A stretch of DNA of 64,000 nucleotides from JANQUM01 sp047630355 (GTDB taxonomy: Bacteria > Bacteroidota > Bacteroidia > Cytophagales > Spirosomataceae). The stretch spans positions 1-64,000 of the forward strand of contig JBLHXN010000001.1 of NCBI GenBank assembly GCA_047630355.1. The letters run 5' to 3'. The translations under genes and the position numbers were made by a program. The notes below the pieces were generated by a model, which saw only the letters and a list, made by a program, of their open reading frames with translations, was not told the origin of the DNA and did no database searches. This document shows positions 1 through 8,885 of the stretch, piece by piece (positions within the stretch are counted from its first letter, which is position 1; every line of letters starts with the position of its first letter).

Positions 1-615
1 TTTGACCAAAGCGGAGTTAATATCCAAAAAGGTAATTTGCTCGAAAGCATCTTCAAAGAAAGCTACGAGGTTAGTATTCTCATTAAGTGTCACGTCTAAG
101 AATGAACCCATAAGAGCCACAAATGCACAATAAAAGGAGAGAATAGGAATGGCTATGGTAGTTGCTAAAATACGGGTGACAACCAAAAAGCTAAACGGAT
201 TTACCGCCGATACTTCCATGGCATCTATTTGTTCGGTAACCCGCATAGAGCCAAGTTCAGCTCCGATACTTGAACCCACTTTTCCGGCACTAATTAAAGA
301 TGTAATAAGAGGGGCTAATGCTCGAATAATCGCGATTGAAACTAAAGAAGGAAGCCATGATTCGGCCCCAAAATCTAAAAGTGAAGGTCTGGATTGCTTC
401 GTGAATACCATTCCGGTAATAAATCCGGTCAAAGAAATCAGAAATAGCGACTGTAGTCCGATGCGGTAACACTGCCGAACAATCTCTTTGAATTCAAACG
501 GATTTGAAAACAACTCCCGAAAAAAGCGGATAAAAAAGTCGAAGCCGTCTTTCAAACCTAACAGTAATCCGTCTATTCGTTTTGAAATCAGATACGGGCG
601 TTCATTTTGTTCCAT
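1..615 (-). CDS. MlaE/YrbE-family ABC transporter permease (3' end outside window)
   Basis: The minus frame opens at the ATG at 615-613 and stays open to base 1, giving 205 residues with no stop, so the C-terminus lies outside the window. The protein shows the MlaE permease layout: an N-terminal amphipathic stretch, the segment GLQSLFLISLTGFITGMVF, the conserved core LISAGKVGSSIGAELGSM and MRVTEQIDAMEVSAVNP, and then hydrophobic helices. In this family the permease works with an MlaF ATPase and an MCE-domain protein to move phospholipid between the two membranes; those partners would be expected beyond base 1. Family members are usually about 250-260 residues, so roughly 50 are missing. The family call is firm; the cargo is not shown by the sequence. 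Confidence 0.9.
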   Translation of the reverse strand, partial: MEQNERPYLISKRIDGLLLGLKDGFDFFIRFFRELFSNPFEFKEIVRQCYRIGLQSLFLISLTGFITGMVFTKQSRPSLLDFGAESWLPSLVSIAIIRALAPLITSLISAGKVGSSIGAELGSMRVTEQIDAMEVSAVNPFSFLVVTRILATTIAIPILSFYCAFVALMGSFLDVTLNENTNLVAFFEDAFEQITFLDINSALVK

Positions 616-767
616 TCGGTAAACTTAGGTGTACTAATAATTAGTCAGCGAATTACACTATTTGCAAATAGCATTCCCAATAGATTTGAGGAAAAATTTC
701 CACATATCAATCGTAAGCAATGAGCTCGTATTTTCAAAAAAATGCTTGTTGATTATTTTGTAAACTA

Positions 768-795
768 ATTATTTAGTTATATTTAGCTAAATAAT
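768..795. repeat. 9-bp inverted repeat upstream of the barrel gene
   Basis: ATTATTTAG at 768-776 is matched by its exact complement CTAAATAAT at 787-795, with a 10-base AT-rich spacer. It lies about 75 bases before the start codon of the broken outer-membrane gene, so it could be an operator. No regulator can be assigned, and such AT-rich repeats can arise by chance. Confidence 0.35.
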
Positions 796-867
796 CTGAA
801 CGGTCGCAATTATTTGTACAAAAAAGCAACCTTTCTATAGATTAAGACAACTGAAAACAATAGCAAC

Positions 868-3690
868 ATGAAAAAACTACTTCTTTTATCTATCCTATTC
901 CTGACTTCCGCCTTTGCGTATGGGTAATCGGCTAACATTACTATCAAAGGAATTGTAGTCGATACAGCTGGTAATCCGCTGGCTTTCTCGTCAGTACTTT
1001 TGCTAATACCTGAAGACTCAACTTTGGTAACTTATGCTTTAGCAGACGATGAAGGTGCTTTTACCTTTAAAAACGTTCAGCGGCAACCATATCTACTAAA
1101 AGCTACATTTATTAGCTACTTACCCTATCAGGAACTGATTACTCCTACGGCTGAATCCATTTTGACCGTGGAAAATATAGCTCTCAAACCTCTAATCAGA
1201 GAACTGTACGAAGTGGTAATACGTACGGCAAAAGCCCCGATTAGTATTAAAGGAGATACTGTAGAGTATGATGCCAGCAAATTTAAGGTGCCGCCCGGCT
1301 CAACGGTGGAAGATTTATTACGAAAACTTCCGGGAGTTGAAGTATTGCAAGACGGAACCGTACAAGCACAAGGCGATGAGGTTAGGCAAGTAACCGTTGA
1401 TGGAAAACGCTTCTTTGGCGGCGACCCGAAAATGGCAACTAAAAACTTAGGGGCTGATGCTATCAAGAAAGTGCAAATTTATAATGGTAAATCAGAGCAA
1501 GCCAAACTAACGGGAATAGACGATGGCAAGCGGGAAAAGTCGATGAACCTTGAGTTAAAAGAAGAAGCAAAAAAAGGTGGCTTTGGTAGAGTTACGGCGG
1601 GCGTAGGAACTGACAACCGAGCCATGATTACGGGGAACTACAATAAATTTGACGCGAAAAACCAATTCTCTGTAGTTGGTTTTGGGAACAATATCAACCA
1701 AACGGGGATGTCGTTTGATGATTATCAAGACTTTCGAGGAAGTAATGCCTTTCAAGGAAATGACGATGCTGACTTTGGGTTTGGTGGTGGTTCAGGAATG
1801 CGGTATTACTCTTTCGGAGGCGATGATGAAAGTTTTTCCATCCCGATTGGCGGTAGCCCCAGCGATGGCCTTTCGAATAACGCCGCTGGCGGGATAAATT
1901 ATAACTATACGCACAAAAAGACAGAACTCAGCACCAGCTATTTTTACAACCAAAGCGAACAAATCTTTGATGCGGTTCAGGAGCGAGAAAATTTCTTGGA
2001 CAACAACCAATCCTTCGTTAACAACACCCGCAGCGGCCAGCTAAATTTTAGCGGCAGCCACCGGGCATCGCTACGGGCATCAAAAGAGCTGGACTCGCTC
2101 AATACCGTTACCGTTATCGCAAACGGACGGCTTGGTAACCGAGATGCCAGCCTGAACAGTTTCCAAGAGTTTTTACAACAGAATCAGTTAACTAACCGCA
2201 CCACTATCAATAATGCGTCCGATCGTCAGTCTTATGCGGTAATCGCATCGGTAATTTATCGGCGAAAGTTTGAAAAGAAAAAACGAAATTTAGCGGTTAG
2301 CAGTACCTACAGTGCAAGTCAGTCGGATGAGGAGGCTCGGCAGCAATCAATCAACGAGTTTTTGAACGCAACCTCCGTTAACGAATCACTTCAAGCCCTC
2401 AACCAACTAAACACAACAGACAACAAAACGAACGAAATAAAATCCAGCTTGTTGTTTCTCGAACCACTTGGAGATAAGTTCTATTGGGAAAGTTTTTACA
2501 ACGTCAGCTTGCGGACAGACGAAGTTGACCGCAGCGTTTTTGACCGCTTAGATACTGGCGATACCCGAAACGAAGCACTCAGCAGTTACTACGACAATCA
2601 GATTCTGTACAACCGCCTCGGTACGGGGTTTCGTTACAGTTGGAAAGGGCTGAACCTATCGGCTGGGGTAGCAGCTCAACAATTCAATATTACGGGAGAC
2701 GTTCGGGTACAAAATGACGGCCTAATCATCAACCGCATCAAGCGTACTTTTGCGTCTGTTGTACCCAATGCGTCTGCAAGCTACTCCATGAAAAACAATC
2801 GTTACGCTGGGCTTTCATATAACGTTGGAGTTGATGCCCCGCAAGTTCGGGACTTACAACCGGTAATTGATAATAGCAATCCGCTATTCATTACACAAGG
2901 AAACCCAGATTTGTTACCATCAACTAGCCACCGAATCAACATGTCGTTCAACCAGTTCAACCCGGTTAATTTTACCGATATTTATGTTAGCCTTAACTAT
3001 TCTTACAACATCAATCAGGTAGTTTATAACCAGACAATAGACCCCGAATCTTTTATAACCACAACCCAACCCGTCAATATTACCGGTGGGCAAAATATAG
3101 GTAGTTATAGTAGCTTCGGTTTCCCGATAATAAAAACAAAACTAACGCTCAATATCGATGGGAACGTCAATTTCGGAAAGTATCTAAGTTTCGTCAATGA
3201 TGTACTAAACACAACCCAAACCGACCAGTACGACATTGGCACACGGGTTAGCCTCACACCGATAGACTGGTTCACGTTTTACTTACGAACAAGTTGGGGG
3301 ATTGGCAATACTGAGTACTCGATCAATACTGGCCAAAACCAGCAGATTCTCAATACCAATTATTCGGGAGAAATGAACCTACAGCTTCCAAAAGGTTTTT
3401 ACTTTTCGACTAACCTGAACTACCAATCGTTTAAAAACGAGCGTTTTGGCTTTGATTTGCAGTTACCAATTTGGGGTGCTGCCGTGTGGAAGCAATTTGG
3501 TAAGAAAAAACGTGCTGAAGTCCGGCTTTCGGCCTACGATATTCTAAACAAAAGTCAGGGAATATCTCAAAATGCGTCGCAAAACTTCGTTTCTACCCGT
3601 CAGGTAGAAACCTTGGCCCAGTATTTCATGCTCAGTTTTACGTACAACATGCGGGGGGTAGAAAAGAACATCAGAAAGCGATATTTCTGA
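868..3690 (+). pseudogene. Outer-membrane beta-barrel protein (TonB-receptor-like), nonsense codon in signal peptide
   Basis: The reading frame starts at ATG 868 with a typical signal peptide (MKKLLLLSILFLTSAFAYG), but codon 20 is TAA (925-927) where a signal-peptidase-site Gln (CAA) would be expected. The same frame then continues open to 3690. After the stop come a carboxypeptidase-regulatory-like domain (ITIKGIVVDTAGNPLAF), a plug-like region (VEDLLRKLPGVEVLQDGT, VTVDGKRFFGGDPK) and a long Asn/Ser-rich barrel of the OMP_b-brl_3 type. Read through, it would be 940 residues. The next ATG (1000) gives a product with no signal peptide, which could not reach the outer membrane. It sits just before a GLPGLI gene, a usual pairing in Bacteroidota. 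Either a recent inactivation or a base-call error; the rest of the frame is undamaged. Confidence 0.85.
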
Positions 3691-3749
3691 AAGGGCTTGT
3701 TACAATTTTCTGCTGAGTATTTACCAAAATATAATTTCAATAAAAAGAC

Positions 3750-4492
3750 ATGAAAAAATAACGATAATTCCCTTTTTACTCCTCATCTCTACCTTTGCCT
3801 TTTCTCAAGCCACCGAGGGTAAGATCACTTATAAGTACACTATTTTTTGGGACAAAGTCTATGCGAAACTTGACTTCCTCAGCCAATCTGAGAAAGACAG
3901 GGTAAAGCTAACTTGGAATAATGAAGAAGGCTACACCACGAAAATGCAGCTATTTTTCAGTCCAACGGCAAGTTTGTACACTTATTCGGAGGAATCTGAA
4001 AACGAATCAACTTATTCGTGGCGTAAAGACGATTATTTAATTTATCGCGACTTCGACGAGAAGAAAGTTAAAGAATTGCAGGAAATGCTCGGCAAAACCT
4101 ACCTGATTGAGGATGAGTTAAACCCCTATAAGTGGCGGGTTATGAATGAACTCAAAGAAATTCAGGGACATTTATGCATGAAAGCTATCACCGAAGATAC
4201 GGTTAAAAAGCAAACTATTGCGGCGTGGTTTGCTGCTGATATTTCGGTTCCGGTTGGTCCAGAGCGGTTATATGGGCTCCCTGGTGCGATTTTAGGTGTT
4301 GAAATAAATGGAGGAGATGCCATTATAGAAGCTGATAATATTGAACTACGAAGCGTAGCGGAAGAACTAAAGCTTCCGCGTAAAATGAAAGGGAGAGAAA
4401 TTAACATTGATACATATCAATCGTTGATTCAGGAACACATGAAAAATAGCATGGTAACACAAAGAAACCCTTTTTGGTCAATGCGATTCTAA
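3750..4492 (+). pseudogene. GLPGLI family protein, frameshifted at codons 2-3
   Basis: An ATG at 3750-3752 is followed by six A residues and then TAACG, so translation stops at codon 4 (TAA 3759-3761). In the next frame a complete signal peptide is readable (ITIIPFLLLISTFAFSQ) and continues without a stop into the mature protein, including the family motif RLYGLPGAILGVE, to the TAA at 4490-4492. One additional A in the run would restore MKKITIIPFLLL, so the lesion is best read as a one-base loss in a poly-A tract. Restored length is 247 residues. From the first internal ATG (3944) only 182 residues without an export signal could be made. GLPGLI proteins are secreted proteins of unknown function, often paired with a barrel protein such as the damaged one upstream. 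Confidence 0.85.
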
Positions 4493-4563
4493 GAATATTG
4501 GTATAAAGAGACTTTTTGGTACAATTTTTATTTGACTATGTAAGAAGTTGTTAATCAATTTTA

Positions 4564-4571
4564 TAACTTTG
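4564..4571 (+). promoter_or_regulatory. Bacteroidota -7 element (TAACTTTG)
   Basis: TAACTTTG fits the TAnnTTTG consensus and is followed by GCA, placing the probable transcript start near 4577, about 25 bases before the ATG of the TPR gene at 4601. The -33 element is not clear. Confidence 0.55.
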
Positions 4572-4600
4572 CACTCCAAAAATTTTTAGTGTTCCGAAAC

Positions 4601-5308
4601 ATGGCAAAGAAAACAGCAAGTAAAGATAACTCTGGTATAGAAATCATTGAAAGTGCTGAGGCACTTCAGGTGGAAATCAGCAAGGCGGAAGGTTTTTTAA
4701 AGAGCAACCAGAAACTATTAGCAGCTATCGCAGGTGCGATTGTCGTCGCAGTTCTTGGTTTTTTCGCTTACAACTATTGGATGAATACGCAAAACCAAGA
4801 AGCACAAGTTGCTATGGTTGATGCTACATTTGCTTATGAGTCTGACTCATTAAGTCAATCACTCAACGGTATTGGTGGTGGTGATGGTATGTTGACCATT
4901 GCGGAAGATTTTGGCTCAACAAAAGCTGGTAACCTCGCTAACTTCTACGCCGGAACGGCACTTATGAAGCAAGGTAAGTTTGACGAAGCCATTGAGCACT
5001 TGTCAGACTTCTCATCAAAAGATTTAGTATTGCAAGGTAAAGCTTACGTACTTATCGGTGATGCCTACATGGAAAAAGATGATGCTGGAGAAGCGGCAGG
5101 TTTTTACAAAAAAGCGGCAAGCTATCAGTCGAACAAGTTTTTGACTCCAGGTTATCTAATGAAATTAGCTTTGGCTCAGGAAACTGCCGGAGACACAGAT
5201 GCCGCCGTTAAAACTTACGATGCATTAATTCAGGACTATCCAGCGGCTACCGAAACTATCAACGCCAAGAAATACAGAGCGATGTTAGAAGAAATACCTG
5301 CTAAGTAA
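4601..5308 (+). CDS. Membrane-anchored tetratricopeptide-repeat protein
   Basis: A 235-residue protein from ATG 4601 (MAKKTASKDN). A GTG four codons upstream is in frame but less likely, since the probable transcript start lies only about 12 bases before it. One transmembrane helix near residues 40-62 (AIAGAIVVAVLGFFAYNYW) follows a short Lys-rich cytoplasmic tail, as in YfgM-type proteins. The remainder is helical, with TPR-like pairs (NFYAGTALMKQGKFDEAIEH, AYVLIGDAYMEKDDAGEAAG) that would face the periplasm. YfgM homologues associate with the translocon and chaperones; here the function is inferred only from architecture. A good terminator follows at 5335, so it is probably transcribed separately from ribH. 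Confidence 0.8.
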   Translation: MAKKTASKDNSGIEIIESAEALQVEISKAEGFLKSNQKLLAAIAGAIVVAVLGFFAYNYWMNTQNQEAQVAMVDATFAYESDSLSQSLNGIGGGDGMLTIAEDFGSTKAGNLANFYAGTALMKQGKFDEAIEHLSDFSSKDLVLQGKAYVLIGDAYMEKDDAGEAAGFYKKAASYQSNKFLTPGYLMKLALAQETAGDTDAAVKTYDALIQDYPAATETINAKKYRAMLEEIPAK

Positions 5309-5334
5309 TATACCTTATTCGAAATAATTTATGG

Positions 5335-5365
5335 AAAGTCGTTCATTCAAATGGACGACTTTTTT
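5335..5365 (+). terminator. Intrinsic terminator after TPR gene
   Basis: AAAGTCGTTCAT pairs with ATGGACGACTTT (one G-T pair) around a four-base loop and is followed by a T run. It ends the TPR transcript before ribH. Confidence 0.8.
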
Positions 5366-5411
5366 CTTTTAATGAATTGTAGTAACTTCATCTAATCACA
5401 AATACCTAACA

Positions 5412-5891
5412 ATGTCATCAGCTCACAAGAATCTCAGCGTTTACAATACAAAAGATATTCCTGATGTCTCGGAAAAACGTTTCGCATTAGTCGTGGCGGA
5501 ATGGAATGAAGAAGTAACGGAAGCTCTTGCTCAAGGAGTTTACGATACATTAATAAAATATGGAGTGAAAGAGGAGAATATTCTCAAAACGTACGTTCCG
5601 GGAAGTTACGAGTTGAGTTACGGCTCGCAGGTTTTTGCCCGACGGGATGATATTGACGCAGTAATTGCCATTGGTTGTGTGATTCAGGGAGAAACGAAGC
5701 ATAATGATTATATCAACCACGCCGTTGCTCAGGGACTCACAAGTGTTAGTCTGAAATACGACAAACCTGTTATCTTCGGAGTTCTCACTCCTAATACACA
5801 TCAACAGGCTCTTGATCGAGCCGGTGGAATTCACGGAAATAAAGGAGATGAAGCTGCAATCACCGCAATTAAAATGCTTCGCTGGAGTTAA
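5412..5891 (+). CDS. ribH: 6,7-dimethyl-8-ribityllumazine synthase
   Basis: The 159-residue protein matches lumazine synthase in length and motifs: VVAEWNEEVTEAL for substrate binding near the N-terminus, VPGSYELSYGSQVFARR, then AVIAIGCVIQGETKHNDYI and PVIFGVLTPNTHQQALDRAGG, which hold the phosphate-binding and catalytic residues. It condenses 5-amino-6-ribitylamino-uracil with 3,4-dihydroxy-2-butanone 4-phosphate, the penultimate step of riboflavin synthesis, normally as a 60-mer or pentamer in the cytoplasm. It stands alone here, without other rib genes and with no recognisable FMN riboswitch in front. It ends four bases from the convergent alkB gene. Confidence 0.95.
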   Translation: MSSAHKNLSVYNTKDIPDVSEKRFALVVAEWNEEVTEALAQGVYDTLIKYGVKEENILKTYVPGSYELSYGSQVFARRDDIDAVIAIGCVIQGETKHNDYINHAVAQGLTSVSLKYDKPVIFGVLTPNTHQQALDRAGGIHGNKGDEAAITAIKMLRWS

Positions 5892-5895
5892 CTAT

Positions 5896-7011
5896 TTACG
5901 CAAACTGCTTCACAACACTTTTGATGTGTTCGGAATCATAAGATAGTGTCTGCCAACGTTCGAGGCGACTATTCATCACTTTGAAAAAAAGTGGCGGAGC
6001 TAGTGACATTAATATCATTACGGGATAACCAAACGGCAGTTGCGGGCTTTCGTCAAAGTGTCGTAAAACCTGATACGGACGGGAAGCGTAAGCGTGGTGG
6101 TCTGAGTGGCGTTGTAAATGAAACAGTAGTAAGTTGCTGTAAAAGTGATTCGCGTTCCACGAGTGAAGCGGATTTACCCGCTCGTAACGCCCGGGTGAAA
6201 CCTCCCGCCGCACAATCCCGTAATGCTCAATATAATTCACACATTCCAGTGATAAAATAGCGATAACTGCCTGAGCAAAAAAAGCAATCAGGATAATCCA
6301 TTGTGGTGTTTTTGTTAAGAAACTGAAAGTCACAAACAATACTCCGGCTAATACAAAAGGGGCGATAGAACCCCAGACTATTTCATTCCTCAAGCTCCAA
6401 ACGGGTTGCTTTTTCTTAGTCAGCAATTTTTCCTGAATTTTCCACGCACTGCGGAAGCTACCAGTTAGTGATTGCCACCAAAAACCAAAAACCGTTTGGT
6501 CTTTTTTAGAAGTTGCCGGATCTTGTGGCGTAGCTACATGGACATGGTGCCCACGATTGTGCTCAACAATAAAGTGGAAATACATAACTGAGATAAGTCC
6601 CGCTTTCGCGTGCCATTGAGCAATCGAATTATGACGATGACCCAGCTCGTGCGATACATTTATAATCGTGGAAGCGTAAACTCCCAAGCTTATCACTAAT
6701 CCAATCTGCTGCCAAACTAACAAGTTATCAAAAGTAAGAACATAGCAAACCCAACCGATAAGTCCGTACTGAATCCAGATGTGCGAATAAACTAAAACAT
6801 CAAAATACCAGTCGTCAATTATTTCTTGAAAAGCTTCCTTCTGTATATTATGAGCATCTTTTCCAATCAATTCGTCCACTAAAGGAATAAAAATGTAAGC
6901 GTAGAGCACCGCCGTGAATGTCCAGGAAGCTCCACCTAAATAATAGCTTAACAATATTACCAGTGGCATTGAGTAAGCACCTAAGAATCCTATCTTCTTT
7001 AAAATCGACAT
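5896..7011 (-). CDS. alkB: AlkB-type alkane 1-monooxygenase (membrane di-iron hydroxylase)
   Basis: A 371-residue integral membrane protein with the full AlkB histidine set: NVSHELGHRHNS near residue 120, EHNRGHHVHVATPQDPATS near 150, NYIEHYGIVRRE near 262 and LQRHSDHHAYASRPYQ near 297. These coordinate the di-iron centre that hydroxylates the terminal carbon of medium-chain alkanes or related lipids with O2, taking electrons from rubredoxin and its reductase. Paired transmembrane segments occur at residues 10-50, 75-115 and 215-260. No rubredoxin, reductase or alcohol dehydrogenase gene lies nearby, so electrons must come from elsewhere. The hydroxylase family is secure; the substrate could be an alkane or another fatty chain. 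Confidence 0.93.
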   Translation of the reverse strand: MSILKKIGFLGAYSMPLVILLSYYLGGASWTFTAVLYAYIFIPLVDELIGKDAHNIQKEAFQEIIDDWYFDVLVYSHIWIQYGLIGWVCYVLTFDNLLVWQQIGLVISLGVYASTIINVSHELGHRHNSIAQWHAKAGLISVMYFHFIVEHNRGHHVHVATPQDPATSKKDQTVFGFWWQSLTGSFRSAWKIQEKLLTKKKQPVWSLRNEIVWGSIAPFVLAGVLFVTFSFLTKTPQWIILIAFFAQAVIAILSLECVNYIEHYGIVRREVSPGRYERVNPLHSWNANHFYSNLLLFHLQRHSDHHAYASRPYQVLRHFDESPQLPFGYPVMILMSLAPPLFFKVMNSRLERWQTLSYDSEHIKSVVKQFA

Positions 7012-7110
7012 AAGGGCTTTGTTAAGATAAATAGAAAAAGGGAAATTGCTTTCCTATCCAAATTTACAAATTAAACTCTATTTTTGCTTGAAATAATACT
7101 TTTTCGACGA

Positions 7111-7692
7111 ATGGAAGAATTTCAGTTGTACGCTAAGTTAGGATTCGATCACATTACAGACCTCAATGGTTACGATCATATTCTGTTTATTGTAGCCTTG
7201 TGTGCGGTTTACAGACCAACCGAATGGAGGAAGTTATTGATATTAGTAACGGCTTTTACGTTAGGGCACTCGCTTACATTAGCGTTAGCGGTTTTGAATA
7301 TAATTCAGGTTCCGAGTGAGTTAGTCGAGTTCTTGATTCCCGTGACTATTGTTATAACCGCTCTCTTCAATTTACGTAAACCTGTAAAAAGCCAACGTAG
7401 CTTTGGAACGCTCACTTATTGGTTAGCTGCCGCATTCGGGCTTATTCACGGTATGGGTTTCTCAAATTATTTGCGTAGTCTTTTGGGTAAAAGCAGCGAT
7501 ATAATCACGCAGTTGTTAGCTTTTAATGTAGGATTAGAAATTGGTCAGCTAATCATAGTTGCTTTGTTGCTGACTATCACATTCGTAGTCGTTGAAGTGG
7601 CAAAAGTTAAACATCAATTGTGGAGTATTTGGCTCTCAGGTTTAGCGGCGGGAGCAGCGGTAGTTATTATGAGCGAAAAATGGTATTTCTGA
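7111..7692 (+). CDS. HupE/UreJ-like membrane protein
   Basis: From ATG 7111 the protein has 193 residues and six predicted membrane spans. The first span begins after GFDHITDLNGYDHILF, a motif with His and Asp residues typical of the HupE/UreJ_2 group; later motifs are TLGHSLTLALAVL and GLIHGMGFSNYLR. An in-frame TTG nine codons upstream is a less likely start. HupE and UreJ proteins are thought to move nickel or other metal ions, but this short Bacteroidota subgroup is not linked here to any hydrogenase or urease gene, so a metal role is only suggested by conserved His/Asp residues. It is divergent from alkB and convergent with the next TPR gene. Confidence 0.75.
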   Translation: MEEFQLYAKLGFDHITDLNGYDHILFIVALCAVYRPTEWRKLLILVTAFTLGHSLTLALAVLNIIQVPSELVEFLIPVTIVITALFNLRKPVKSQRSFGTLTYWLAAAFGLIHGMGFSNYLRSLLGKSSDIITQLLAFNVGLEIGQLIIVALLLTITFVVVEVAKVKHQLWSIWLSGLAAGAAVVIMSEKWYF

Positions 7693-7710
7693 CGAGGGTA
7701 TACCTTGCTA

Positions 7711-8820
7711 TTAAAGAATCGACTTCGCTTCGGAGATTACCCAACTGTACTCAGCATTATCTAAACACTTCTTTAAAAAGTAATTTGCCTTAGACTTATT
7801 TCCTGCACGTTGCATTATTCTTCCCATCCCCAGACAAGCCATGGCGTAATACTCTTGCGTGTATCTGCTATTAGGCGTCGAAGAAAGTGCCGCAGTGTAG
7901 TTTTGAGCCGCCAAATCGTCGTTTTTTAAGTAACTTTCAGCGTAATAACCTTCAAAGAAATTTACTGATAACGATGTAATAGTATCGTTTCTTCTCGACA
8001 GGTTTTTAATCTGTTGATTTGCCTGCTCGAAACGCCCGTTTAGTAAAAGTGTCTCAGTATACCTTAGTCCAAATATGTGATTCCTGGGATAGCGTTTACC
8101 TAAACGTTGAGCGTAAATAAGTGCTTTCGGGAAATCAGCTTCGTACTTTAGGTAAATATTAGTTAAATAAGTTGTGGCTTCAATGCGGGAAAATATCGCA
8201 CTATCGGCTGCTTTCTTTAACTGACTTACTCCCTTTGATTTGTCACCGGATTGGAAGAAAACAATAAACGGCTTAATGATTGGATGAGTTTCAGGATACT
8301 GAATGCGGTAATAATTATAAATTCCCGTGGTGAAATTAAACTCAATATTCTCGTTCAAAAAACCGAAACCGTCTTTCAAATATCCGTAAGCGTGTGAGGT
8401 ATCCATTACGGTTTTCGTGTATTCCTTACGGTAGTTATAAGATAGGGCAATGTATCCGTGTGCAGCCAGTAGAAAGAACGTAGCTTCTGCTTTGTATTTT
8501 GGTTGTTTGGCGAGTTCTTCAGCTTTGCGTTGACAGGATTCTAAATGTTTTATATACTGATTCAAAACGCCAGAATTTTGTTCAATGGGTAAATACTTCC
8601 ATTGTAGCGTAAATGCCTTCAGTAGGTCTTTTACGGGATGATTGGCGTACGCAGCTGGTATCTTGTTGAAGTTACTCTCTGCGGTCGTGAAGTCTAAATT
8701 ATAGAGTGCATCCAAGCCGGCTACAATCTTGTTACGAGTTGATTCGTCTGTAAGTAATTGAGCTGATATTGTTGAATCAATCAGCGAGAAAATAAGAAAG
8801 CAGGTAAAAAATATTCGCAT
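7711..8820 (-). CDS. Secreted tetratricopeptide-repeat protein
   Basis: A 369-residue protein with a signal peptide (MRIFFTCFLIFSLIDSTISA) and then only helical repeats. TPR-like pairs are visible, for example AGLDALYNLDFTTAESNFNK near residues 35-55, TYLTNIYLKYEADFPKALIY and YAMACLGMGRIMQRAGNKSK near the C-terminus. It probably acts as a periplasmic or surface protein-binding scaffold; no enzymatic motif is present. The start ATG is 8-41 bases past the terminator that closes the upstream collagen-like gene, so it should have its own promoter inside or after that hairpin. No specific function can be named. Confidence 0.75.
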   Translation of the reverse strand: MRIFFTCFLIFSLIDSTISAQLLTDESTRNKIVAGLDALYNLDFTTAESNFNKIPAAYANHPVKDLLKAFTLQWKYLPIEQNSGVLNQYIKHLESCQRKAEELAKQPKYKAEATFFLLAAHGYIALSYNYRKEYTKTVMDTSHAYGYLKDGFGFLNENIEFNFTTGIYNYYRIQYPETHPIIKPFIVFFQSGDKSKGVSQLKKAADSAIFSRIEATTYLTNIYLKYEADFPKALIYAQRLGKRYPRNHIFGLRYTETLLLNGRFEQANQQIKNLSRRNDTITSLSVNFFEGYYAESYLKNDDLAAQNYTAALSSTPNSRYTQEYYAMACLGMGRIMQRAGNKSKANYFLKKCLDNAEYSWVISEAKSIL

Positions 8821-8828
8821 CGTTAAAT

Positions 8829-8861
8829 AAAAAATAGCCCTCCGTTAAGAGGGCTATTTTT
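8829..8861 (-). terminator. Intrinsic terminator of collagen-like gene
   Basis: A 13-bp stem (AAAATAGCCCTC and its complement) with a six-base loop and A/T runs on both sides. It lies directly past the stop of the collagen-like lipoprotein gene and before the TPR gene. Confidence 0.85.
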
Positions 8862-8885
8862 GCAAAATATAATTTTAATTATTTA

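Noticed and set aside
149..472. Open frames on both strands inside the permease region (106 and 60 residues)
   Set aside because: They are out of frame with the MlaE permease, which is open across the entire segment and has family motifs.
5366..5411. FMN riboswitch before ribH
   Set aside because: Only 46 bases separate the terminator from ribH, too short for the aptamer, and none of its conserved strings is present.
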